Assembly: GCA_019237595.1 (NCBI GenBank)
Contig: JAFAGU010000177.1
Location: 1-8,699 of the forward strand
DNA: 8,699 nucleotides
Source: Betaproteobacteria bacterium
Lineage (GTDB): Bacteria; Pseudomonadota; Gammaproteobacteria; Burkholderiales; SG8-39
Direction: 5' to 3'
This document shows, one piece after another, positions 1 through 5,368 of this stretch. A program made the translations under genes and the position numbers. Every line of letters starts with the position of its first letter. The first letter of the stretch is position 1. The notes beneath the pieces are model-generated. The model made no database searches, was not told the DNA's origin, and saw only the letters and a list, made by a program, of their open reading frames with translations.

Positions 1-1410
1 GAGCGGGTCAATCGCTTCGGCAGCGGGCTCGGCGAGCTGGGGCTCGACATGGAGGACCGAGTGCTGCTCGGCATGGCGGACGGCATCGACTGGCCGGTCG
101 CGTTCCTCGGCGCCATCCGGGCAGGGGTCATTCCCATCGCAGTGAATACCCTCCTCACGACCAAGGACTACGAGTACATTCTCTCCGACAGCCGCGTCCG
201 CGCGCTGGTCGTGTCGGAGGCGCTCCTGCCCCAGTTCGAGCCGCTTCTCAGCAACCTGCGATTCCTGAAGCACGTCATTGTTTCGGGCAAGGATGCCAAG
301 GGGCACCTGCCTTTCGACGGCATTCTCAAGCGCGGCAAAGCCAGCTTTCGCGCCGCGCCGACCACAAGCGACGACGCGTGTTTCTGGCTCTATTCGTCGG
401 GCTCGACCGGCATGCCGAAGGGCACGGTGCACGTGCACTCGAGCATGGCGCTCACCGCCGAGCTCTACGCGAAGGGCGTCCTCGGCATGAGCGAGGCGGA
501 CACGGTCTTCTCCGCGGCGAAGCTCTTCTTCGCCTACGGCCTTGGCAACGCGCTTTCCTTCACGCTCTATACCGGAGCGACGGCGGTGCTCATGGGAGAG
601 CGGCCAACGCCCGCGTCCGTGTTCAGGCGATGGGTGGAGCGCAAGCCCACCATCTTCTTCGGTGTCCCCACGCTTTACGCCGCGATGCTCGCCTCGACCG
701 ATTTTCCCAAGCGCGAGCAGCTCGCGTTGCGGGCCTGCGTCTCCGCCGGCGAGGCGCTGCCGCCGCAGATCGGCCGAAGCTTCCGCGAGCGCACGGGCGT
801 CGACATCCTCGACGGCATCGGCTCCACGGAGATGCTGCACATCTTCCTCTCCAACCGGCCGGGCGCGGTCCGCCCCGGAACCACCGGCAAGCCGGTGCTC
901 GGGTACGAGCTTCGCCTCGTGGACGAGCAGGGAAATCCGGTAAAGCAGGGCGAGCTCGGCGAGCTGCAGATCAAGGGCCCGACGCACGCCGCCTGCTACT
1001 GGAACAACCGGCAGAAGTCCGTGGCCACGTTCGTCGGCGGATGGACGAAGAGCGGCGACAAGTACAGCGTGGATGCGGACGGCTATTACGCGTACGGTGG
1101 CCGCTCGGACGACATGCTCAAGGTTTCCGGCATCTGGGTGTCTCCCGCGGAAGTGGAGGCCGCGCTCGTCGGCCACGACGCGGTCCTCGAGGCCGCCGTG
1201 GTGGGCGCCGAGGACGAGCAGAAGCTGGTGAAGCCCAAGGCCTTTGTCGTGCTCAAGCCGGGGCAATCCGCTTCCGATTCGCTGAAGGCCGCGCTCCAGC
1301 AGCACGTGAAGGAGAAGCTCGCGCCGTACAAGTACCCGCGGTGGATCGAATTCCTTCCGGAGCTGCCGAAGACCGCCACCGGGAAGATCCAGCGCTTCAA
1401 GCTGCGCTAG
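1..1410 (+). CDS. Benzoate-CoA ligase family protein (5' partial)
   Basis: ATP-dependent aryl-CoA ligase of the ANL superfamily, which activates benzoate or a hydroxylated or similar aromatic acid to its CoA thioester through an acyl-adenylate in the cytoplasm. The frame is open from base 1, giving 469 codons. Family members are about 520-530 aa, so about 50-60 N-terminal residues lie outside; the ATG at 49 is internal. Numbered by window codon: phosphate loop YSSGSTGMPKG at 131-141; FFAYGLGN near 176-183 and GSTEMLHIF near 275-283, which carry the Ala-Tyr and His-Ile pairs lining the aryl pocket in benzoate-CoA ligases; hinge motif GRSDDMLKVSG from 367; C-terminal PKTATGK with the adenylation lysine at codon 462. 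The pocket matches true benzoate-CoA ligases (BclA/BadA type), but benzoate versus 4-hydroxybenzoate (HbaA) cannot be settled from sequence. It leads a same-strand run with a sirtuin, and an Hcr-type operon lies 4 kb away. Confidence 0.93.
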   Translation, partial: ERVNRFGSGLGELGLDMEDRVLLGMADGIDWPVAFLGAIRAGVIPIAVNTLLTTKDYEYILSDSRVRALVVSEALLPQFEPLLSNLRFLKHVIVSGKDAKGHLPFDGILKRGKASFRAAPTTSDDACFWLYSSGSTGMPKGTVHVHSSMALTAELYAKGVLGMSEADTVFSAAKLFFAYGLGNALSFTLYTGATAVLMGERPTPASVFRRWVERKPTIFFGVPTLYAAMLASTDFPKREQLALRACVSAGEALPPQIGRSFRERTGVDILDGIGSTEMLHIFLSNRPGAVRPGTTGKPVLGYELRLVDEQGNPVKQGELGELQIKGPTHAACYWNNRQKSVATFVGGWTKSGDKYSVDADGYYAYGGRSDDMLKVSGIWVSPAEVEAALVGHDAVLEAAVVGAEDEQKLVKPKAFVVLKPGQSASDSLKAALQQHVKEKLAPYKYPRWIEFLPELPKTATGKIQRFKLR

Positions 1411-1412
1411 GC

Positions 1413-1432
1413 GGGGCAGCGTCGCGCGCCCC
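1413..1432 (+). terminator. Hairpin after ligase gene, possible weak terminator
   Basis: Begins 3 bases after the ligase stop codon. GGGGC (1413-1417) pairs with GCCCC (1428-1432), and after a bulged A, GCG (1419-1421) pairs with CGC (1425-1427) around a TCG loop. There is no T tract after it, so a classical intrinsic terminator is doubtful. It may only attenuate read-through into the small gene and the sirtuin gene. Confidence 0.3.
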
Positions 1433-1440
1433 AGGCGGTG

Positions 1441-1446
1441 TATCCT
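1441..1446 (+). promoter_or_regulatory. Candidate -10 element of a leaderless promoter
   Basis: TATCCT lies six bases before the ATG at 1453. A start site seven bases downstream of it would fall on the ATG itself, giving a leaderless transcript. No good Shine-Dalgarno precedes the ATG, which fits, but no convincing -35 hexamer is visible. A weak call from sequence alone. Confidence 0.25.
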
Positions 1447-1452
1447 AGGCCC

Positions 1453-1848
1453 ATGGCCACGCGAAACGATCCCGCGACCGAGCTCAAGGTCGATCCCGGC
1501 AGCCTGTACCTCGAGGAAATCTTCACCGACCGGCGCGTCGGCACCATCCGGCGCCTCACGCCCGTCGGCAAGGACGGCCAGCGCGATCCGGCGCGTGCCG
1601 TGCTCTACATGGGCGAGACGCAGGTGCTCACGCCCGCCGGCGCGCTGCCGATCGGTTTCGAGATCGGCGCCGGATCGCTCGAGGAGGCGGCCGAGAAATT
1701 CGGCACGCTCGCGAAGGAAGCGATCGAGCGAACGGTGAAGGAGCTGCAGGAGCTGCGCCGCCAGGCGGCATCGTCCATCGTCGTGCCGCAGGGCCCGGTT
1801 CCGGGCGTCGGCGGCATGGGCGGCGGCGGCAAGATCCAGATTCCTTGA
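1453..1848 (+). CDS. Conserved-looking hypothetical protein, 131 aa
   Basis: I do not recognise a named family or function. Translation from ATG 1453 gives 131 aa; a GTG at 1438 would add only five residues, so the ATG is preferred. No signal peptide or membrane segment is visible, so it is probably cytoplasmic. The N-terminal half looks like a compact beta-rich domain: YLEEIFTDRRVGTIRRLTPV, then a stretch with LYMGETQVLTPAGALPIGFEI. The next part (about residues 75-110) is an acidic, amphipathic helix (SLEEAAEKFGTLAKEAIERT...ELQELRRQAA), followed by a Gly/Pro-rich tail ending GGMGGGGKIQIP. The coding character (third-position G/C, sensible composition) supports a real gene. It lies 42 bp after the ligase and overlaps the sirtuin start by 4 bases, so co-translation with the sirtuin is likely. 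Confidence 0.8.
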   Translation: MATRNDPATELKVDPGSLYLEEIFTDRRVGTIRRLTPVGKDGQRDPARAVLYMGETQVLTPAGALPIGFEIGAGSLEEAAEKFGTLAKEAIERTVKELQELRRQAASSIVVPQGPVPGVGGMGGGGKIQIP

Positions 1849-2615
1849 TCGACCAGGTTCGCGGCTGGATCGACGCGTCGGCTCGCGTCGTGGTCCTGAG
1901 CGGCGCCGGAATCTCCACGGACTCCGGCATTCCCGACTTTCGCGGCCCGCAGGGCGTCTGGACGAAGGACCCGCTCGCCGAGAAGCTCTCCAACATCCAC
2001 TACTACCTCGCGGATCCCGAGGTGCGCCGTCGCGCATGGAAGAGCCGCATCGCGAGCCCCGCCTGGGACGCGAAGCCGAACGCCGGGCATCTCGCGATCG
2101 TGGAGCTCGAAAGGCGCGGCAAGCTCCACGCGCTCATCACGCAGAACATCGACGAGCTGCACCAGCGCGCCGGCAACTCGCCGGACCGCGTGATCGAGGT
2201 GCACGGGAGCATGCGCCGCTTCATGTGCTGGGGCTGCGGCATGCGCGGCCCGATGGAGGAGGCGCTCGAGCGCGTGCGATCCGGCGAGGAGGATCCGGCG
2301 TGCCGCGATTGCGGCGGCATCCTGAAGAGCGACACCATTTCCTTCGGACAGGCCCTCGTGCCGGAAGTCATCGATCGGGCGCTGCAGGCTGCGGCGGAGG
2401 CGGATTTCTTCCTCGCGGTCGGCACGAGCCTCCAGGTCTATCCGGTGGCCGGCGCCGTGGAGATCGCCCGCCGAGCCGGCGCGCGCGTCGTGATCGTGAA
2501 CGCGGAGCCGACGCCTTTCGACGCCATCGCCGACGCGGTGCTCGACGGCTCGATCAGCGAGGTGCTGCCGGCGATTACTTCAGGCCGAGAAAGCGCTTCG
2601 CGTTTCCGCCACTGA
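1845..2615 (+). CDS. SIR2-family NAD-dependent protein deacylase (sirtuin), 256 aa
   Basis: Removes acyl groups from protein lysines using NAD+, releasing nicotinamide and O-acyl-ADP-ribose. All core motifs are present: NAD-binding GAGIS (20-24) with SGIPDFRG (27-34), TQNID (99-103), catalytic His120 in EVHGS, a zinc site of two CxxC pairs (Cys128/Cys131 and Cys153/Cys156), GTSLQVYP (193-200) and VNAEP (218-222). At the acyl-pocket position where CobB/SIRT5-type desuccinylases carry YxxR, this protein has Trp65-Lys-Ser-Arg68. The TTG start overlaps the preceding stop by 4 bases (TTGA); later starts would cut the first beta strand. The last dozen or so residues, after LPAI, lie beyond the usual fold and are encoded antisense to the 3' end of the amidohydrolase gene. 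Likely targets include acyl-CoA ligases, given the gene order (inference). Confidence 0.93.
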   Translation: MIDQVRGWIDASARVVVLSGAGISTDSGIPDFRGPQGVWTKDPLAEKLSNIHYYLADPEVRRRAWKSRIASPAWDAKPNAGHLAIVELERRGKLHALITQNIDELHQRAGNSPDRVIEVHGSMRRFMCWGCGMRGPMEEALERVRSGEEDPACRDCGGILKSDTISFGQALVPEVIDRALQAAAEADFFLAVGTSLQVYPVAGAVEIARRAGARVVIVNAEPTPFDAIADAVLDGSISEVLPAITSGRESASRFRH

Positions 2616-3570
2616 TGTCGGCGGTGGCCTGCGCACCGAGCCCCGCTTTGGCGAGGACACCGAGCGGATCCTTCTCGCCCATGTTGAAGGGATAGTCGCT
2701 CCCGAGGACGACCTGCGAGGCGCCGAAGCTCTCGGCGAGGAACCGGATCGCCCGCGGCTCGAAGAGCAGGCAGTCGTAGAAGAACCGCCGCGCAATATCG
2801 CCTGGGGCCTCGCGCAAGGCTTCCTGAGCCTTGGGCAGGTTTTTCCACGCGTGGTCGAGGCGCGGGACGAGGATGGGCATGACGCCGCCGCCGTGGCTGA
2901 AGGCGATCCTCAAGCGCGGATGGCGCGAGGCGATGCCGCCGGTGACCAGCGACGCGGCGGCGAGGCCGATGTCGCCCGGAAAGCAGACCGCCTGCTCGGC
3001 GAACGGACCCACGATGCGGTCCATTCCGGCGGGACGCAGCGCATGGACGAACACCGCCGCGCCGCGCGACTCGCATTCGGCGAAGAAGGGCTCGAAGCGC
3101 GCGTCCCCGATCGATACGCCGTTCACATGGCTCGCGATCTCGACGCCCGCGAAGCGAAGCTCCGCGAGCACGAACTCGAGCTCGTCGAGGGAGGCATCGA
3201 CATCCTGGAGCGGCACGGCGCCGAGCCCGACGAAGCGTTCCGGCGCGCGCTCGATCATGCGCGCGATTTCCTCGTTCAAGAACCGGATGAGCGCCTTGGC
3301 GTCGGCGAGCGGCAGCCAGTACGAAAGCAGCTCCGGCATGGGCGAGAGCGCCTGGCGCGCGACTCCCATCGCGCCCATGTCCTCGATGCGCCGCGGCACG
3401 CTCCAGCTTCCATCGGCGACCGTGCGGTACACCTTCCCGGAGATCATCACGTGCTTGTGGCAGGCATGCGCGTCCTGCATCGAAGGCCAGGGAACATTGG
3501 CGCCCTTGCCCGCGTACGGCGGGAAGCTTTCCGGAACGACGTGCGTATGGATGTCGATCGCCTCGGTCAT
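2575..3570 (-). CDS. ACMSD-type amidohydrolase family protein (probable decarboxylase), 331 aa
   Basis: Metal-dependent TIM-barrel protein of the amidohydrolase_2 family, which contains 2-amino-3-carboxymuconate semialdehyde decarboxylase (ACMSD) and aromatic-acid decarboxylases. Metal and catalytic residues are visible in ACMSD order and spacing: His8 and His10 (IHTH), His176 (VHALRP), His226 (SHGGG) and Asp292 (GSDYPF). Arg49 (KVYRT) and Arg237 (VPRLDHAW) fall where ACMSD has its two substrate-carboxylate arginines. Length is normal and there is no signal peptide, so it is cytoplasmic. No Shine-Dalgarno precedes the ATG; a TAGAAT box lies 9 bases upstream, so translation may be leaderless. 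No kynurenine-pathway neighbours are present, so the substrate is more likely an aromatic or ring-cleavage acid of the local degradation genes (inference). The 3' end overlaps the converging sirtuin gene by 41 bp. Confidence 0.87.
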   Translation of the reverse strand: MTEAIDIHTHVVPESFPPYAGKGANVPWPSMQDAHACHKHVMISGKVYRTVADGSWSVPRRIEDMGAMGVARQALSPMPELLSYWLPLADAKALIRFLNEEIARMIERAPERFVGLGAVPLQDVDASLDELEFVLAELRFAGVEIASHVNGVSIGDARFEPFFAECESRGAAVFVHALRPAGMDRIVGPFAEQAVCFPGDIGLAAASLVTGGIASRHPRLRIAFSHGGGVMPILVPRLDHAWKNLPKAQEALREAPGDIARRFFYDCLLFEPRAIRFLAESFGASQVVLGSDYPFNMGEKDPLGVLAKAGLGAQATADISGGNAKRFLGLK

Positions 3571-3579
3571 CGCCGGGCG

Positions 3580-3585
3580 ATTCTA
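3580..3585 (-). promoter_or_regulatory. Candidate -10 box upstream of the amidohydrolase gene
   Basis: Read on the minus strand the hexamer is TAGAAT, five of six consensus bases, followed by nine bases and then the ATG at 3570. A start site about seven bases downstream would leave a leader of about three bases. The -35 region falls inside the terminator stem of the upstream gene, and no clear -35 hexamer is seen. Confidence 0.4.
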
Positions 3586-3597
3586 AGCGCCGCAAAC

Positions 3598-3625
3598 AAC
3601 ACGGCCGCCCGAAGGCGGCCGTGTT
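3598..3625 (-). terminator. Strong rho-independent terminator hairpin with UUCG tetraloop
   Basis: Twelve perfectly paired bases (3598-3609 with 3614-3625, core ACGGCCGCC/GGCGGCCGT) enclose a four-base loop. On the minus strand the loop reads C(TTCG)G, the extra-stable UUCG tetraloop, and a moderately T-rich stretch (GTTTG) follows. It begins 13 bases past the lipoprotein stop codon and should end that transcript. The stem is symmetric, but no converging gene ends here, so the minus-strand use is the meaningful one. Confidence 0.85.
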
Positions 3626-3638
3626 TCGAAGCGCTCGA

Positions 3639-4187
3639 CTAGCCCGCTGGGGGCGGGGGAGGCGTGCCCACCGGAGGAGGCGGCGCCGCGCCAGCCGGCG
3701 GAGGAGGCGGCGGGGGCGGCGGAGCCGAAGGCCGCGGCGCCGCTGCGGGCGCATGCCTCGGCTCGTAGCGGCTCGCCATCGGGATCTGGTTGCCCTTCGC
3801 GTACATGCACTGCTGATACGCGATGTCGTAGCGCTGCTGGACGGTATGCGCCGACGTGCTGCCGGCGCCCGTGCCGGCGATCGCGCCGCCGGCCGTGCCG
3901 AGGGCCGCACCGCCCACGGCCGAACGGCCGCTGCCACCGAGCGCCGCGCCAGCAAGCGCGCCCACCGCCGCGCCCATCGCTGCGCTCTTCGCGCCCGAAT
4001 CCATCTGCGCCTGCTCGGCGCTCGTTCCAAGCTGGTTCTGCGCGAACTGCCGGCACTCGTTGTCGTCGAAGCGGAACTGGTCGAAGCTCTTGCCCGAACC
4101 GGGCAGGACCATGACCGAAGGCCCCGTGGGCGCCGAAGCGCAAGCGGCGAGCGCGAGCACAGAAGCGAGAGCGAGGGTCTTTTTCAT
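3639..4187 (-). CDS. Glycine-zipper lipoprotein with polyproline tail, 182 aa
   Basis: Predicted envelope lipoprotein. The N-terminus MKKTLALASVLALAAC is a lipoprotein signal peptide with lipobox LAAC; Cys16 would be lipidated, and Ala follows it rather than the Asp of inner-membrane retention, so outer-membrane sorting is likely. A globular part holds FRFDDNECRQFAQ with Cys45. A glycine-zipper stretch follows (about 69-108, repeated small-residue GxxxG-like spacing), then a conserved-looking YDIAYQQCMYAKG block with Cys127, which may pair with Cys45. The tail from about 146 is almost only Ala and Pro, with runs of nine, four and five prolines. The start overlaps the stop of the preceding secreted-protein gene (ATGA), which implies coupled translation. 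The family is widespread in proteobacteria with no settled function; association with or stabilisation of the envelope is inferred. A much longer reading of this frame upstream to 5363 is not credible, as it runs over two real genes. Confidence 0.85.
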   Translation of the reverse strand: MKKTLALASVLALAACASAPTGPSVMVLPGSGKSFDQFRFDDNECRQFAQNQLGTSAEQAQMDSGAKSAAMGAAVGALAGAALGGSGRSAVGGAALGTAGGAIAGTGAGSTSAHTVQQRYDIAYQQCMYAKGNQIPMASRYEPRHAPAAAPRPSAPPPPPPPPPAGAAPPPPVGTPPPPPAG

Positions 4188-4537
4188 CGCGCGGGGGTGG
4201 CCGGAACCTGTTGCCAGCCGCCGGGGCACTCGTGGACGTAGGGGTAGTAGCCGCGGGAAGCGGGACAGTAGTACCACATGTTCTGCGGTGCTGGCGCAGC
4301 GGCGGCGACGTCCGGCCGCTCGGTGTAGACCTGCGGCGCCTGCTGGATCACGACCGGGGCGGGCGGCGCGTACACGACCGGAGCCGGATAGTAGTAATAC
4401 GGAGCCGGGTAGTACGGAACTCCGAAGTTGAAGCCGAAGACGACGCGCGGCCCATGGCCCCAGGCGAGCGCCGAACCGGCGGCCATGGAGCCCGCCGCGA
4501 GCAAGGCTGCCGACAGGAAGAGTTTGGATTTGTTCAT
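4184..4537 (-). CDS. Secreted Tyr/Pro-rich small protein, 117 aa
   Basis: Predicted periplasmic or surface-exposed protein. Residues 1-25 form a Sec signal peptide (positively charged MNKSK, hydrophobic core, cleavage after ALA, before WGHGP). The mature N-terminal part is rich in Tyr, Pro and Val (YYPAPYYYYPAPVVYAPPAP), a low-complexity linker. The C-terminal 30 residues are compact: MWYYCPASRGYYPYVHECPGGWQQV, with Cys91 and Cys104 placed for a disulfide. This WYYC...YYPYV..CPGGW block resembles a C-terminal motif found in many small proteobacterial exported proteins of unknown role. A good Shine-Dalgarno (GGAGG, 4542-4546) fixes the start. It is the first gene of a two-gene unit with the glycine-zipper lipoprotein, overlapping it by 4 bases, so the two products probably act together in the envelope. 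No enzymatic motif is visible. Confidence 0.85.
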   Translation of the reverse strand: MNKSKLFLSAALLAAGSMAAGSALAWGHGPRVVFGFNFGVPYYPAPYYYYPAPVVYAPPAPVVIQQAPQVYTERPDVAAAAPAPQNMWYYCPASRGYYPYVHECPGGWQQVPATPAR

Positions 4538-4541
4538 GGTG

Positions 4542-4546
4542 CCTCC
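4542..4546 (-). promoter_or_regulatory. Shine-Dalgarno of the secreted-protein gene
   Basis: GGAGG on the minus strand, four bases before the ATG at 4537. It confirms the start of the two-gene envelope unit and the short 72-base gap to the peroxiredoxin gene. Confidence 0.75.
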
Positions 4547-4588
4547 ATTCCTTGGACCGCAATTTACTCCTGACGATCCTGGGAATGG

Positions 4589-4603
4589 GTAACCAGTTGT
4601 TAC
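4589..4603. repeat. Short inverted repeat between peroxiredoxin and envelope genes
   Basis: GTAAC (4589-4593) and GTTAC (4599-4603) form a perfect 5-5-5 inverted repeat just past the peroxiredoxin stop codon and upstream of the two-gene envelope unit. It is too weak and AT-poor in its tail for a terminator. It could be an operator for the envelope unit or chance. Confidence 0.35.
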
Positions 4604-4609
4604 AGCAGG

Positions 4610-5260
4610 TTACTTCGGCTGGGGAACGATTCTCAGGTAGGGCTTGGGGGCTTTCCAGCCGCCGGGGTACTGCTTCTTCGCCTCCTCGTCGTTCACCGAG
4701 CCCGCGATGATGACGTCCTGGCCCTGCTTCCAGTTGGCCGGCGTCGCGACCTTGTGCCTTGCCGTGAGCTGCATCGAGTCGAGCGCGCGCAGGATCTCGT
4801 CGAAGTTGCGGCCCGTGGTCATCGGGTAGAAGAGCATGAGCTTGATCTTCTTGTCGGGGCCGATCACGAAGACCGTGCGGACCGTCGCGTTGGTGGCCGC
4901 CGTGCGGGCGCCGGCGGCGTCGGCCGGAAGCATGTCGTAGAGCTTCGCGACCTTCATCTCCGGGTCGCCGATCATCGGGTAGTTCACCGCGGCGCCCTGC
5001 GTCTCCTCGATGTCCTTCGCCCAGCGCTTGTGGTCGTCCACCGGGTCCACGGAGAGGCCGATGATCTTGGTGTTGCGCCGGTCGAATTCCGGCTTGATCC
5101 GGGCCATGTAGCCGAGCTCGGTAGTGCACACCGGGGTGAAGTCCTTGGGATGCGAGAAGAGCACCGCCCACTTGTCGCCGATCCACTGGTGGAAGTCGAT
5201 CTCGCCCTCGGTGGTCTGGGCCTTGAAGTTGGGAGCTTCGTCGCCTATGCGCAGCGCCAT
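4610..5260 (-). CDS. 1-Cys peroxiredoxin (Prx6 type), 216 aa
   Basis: Thiol peroxidase that reduces hydrogen peroxide and organic hydroperoxides in the cytoplasm. The thioredoxin-fold N-terminal domain holds PKDFTPVCTTEL with Pro38, Thr42 and the peroxidatic Cys45; Arg128 (ATVRTVFVI) completes the active site. Cys45 is the only cysteine in the protein, so it must be a 1-Cys enzyme that relies on an external thiol. The C-terminal extension (about 160-216, with VATPANWKQG and YPGGWKAPKPYLR) is the dimerisation domain typical of Prx6-type proteins, and the length is normal. The start at 5260 is set by GGAGG seven bases upstream (5268-5272) and by the family N-terminus MALRIGDEAPNF; the frame stays open upstream but would cross the divergent hcrC promoter. 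Divergent placement next to an oxygen-sensitive molybdenum/iron-sulfur enzyme suggests oxidative protection (inference). Confidence 0.95.
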   Translation of the reverse strand: MALRIGDEAPNFKAQTTEGEIDFHQWIGDKWAVLFSHPKDFTPVCTTELGYMARIKPEFDRRNTKIIGLSVDPVDDHKRWAKDIEETQGAAVNYPMIGDPEMKVAKLYDMLPADAAGARTAATNATVRTVFVIGPDKKIKLMLFYPMTTGRNFDEILRALDSMQLTARHKVATPANWKQGQDVIIAGSVNDEEAKKQYPGGWKAPKPYLRIVPQPK

Positions 5261-5329
5261 GGCCGTTCCTCCGTGCAAAGACGAAGATGTTACCGCCGGC
5301 CCGGGCTTCTCGCCACCCCGCCTTTGGCA

Positions 5330-5335
5330 TATAGT
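5330..5335 (+). promoter_or_regulatory. Candidate -10 element of the hcr operon promoter
   Basis: TATAGT lies in the 108-base gap between the divergent peroxiredoxin and hcrC genes. The start site would be near 5342, giving a leader of about 27 bases that is almost wholly the palindrome at 5348-5368. The best -35 match at 17 bases spacing (TTCTCG, 5307-5312) is poor, which would fit an activator-dependent or weak promoter. On the minus strand the same AT-rich spot (TAACTATAT) could serve the peroxiredoxin gene. Confidence 0.45.
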
Positions 5336-5347
5336 TAGGCCGCGAAA

Positions 5348-5368
5348 ATTGTTTGGGGTCCAAACAAT
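5348..5368. promoter_or_regulatory. Perfect 9-3-9 palindrome abutting the hcrC start codon (operator candidate)
   Basis: Left arm ATTGTTTGG (5348-5356), spacer GGT, right arm CCAAACAAT (5360-5368), and then ATG directly at 5369. All nine pairs match. It lies just downstream of the presumed start site, where a bound dimeric repressor would block transcription. The same sequence in RNA would fold into a hairpin holding the only G-rich (Shine-Dalgarno-like) bases. I cannot assign the regulator family; no regulator gene is in the window. Confidence 0.75.

Noticed and set aside
279..289. ATTGTTTCGGG resembling one palindrome arm inside the ligase gene
   Set aside because: One mismatch, no partner arm, and within conserved coding sequence; chance.
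3592..3599. Possible second half-site (TTGTTTG on the minus strand) of the hcrC palindrome near the amidohydrolase promoter
   Set aside because: Only seven bases match, there is no second arm, and the sequence is explained as the T-rich tail of the terminator.
3642..3730. GGC/GGA-rich tract as a possible microsatellite or G-quadruplex element
   Set aside because: It is the coding sequence of the proline-rich lipoprotein tail; the composition follows from the Pro and Ala codons, though slippage there remains possible.
2438..4030. 530-codon minus-strand open frame over the amidohydrolase and lipoprotein genes
   Set aside because: Extremely Arg-rich, no recognisable domain, and out of frame with two clear genes; typical GC-rich shadow.
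3639..5363. Very long minus-strand open frame running through peroxiredoxin, secreted-protein and lipoprotein genes
   Set aside because: Only its last 182 codons, from ATG 4187, are a real gene. The upstream part has Arg/Gly-rich shadow composition and lies over two well-supported genes in another frame.
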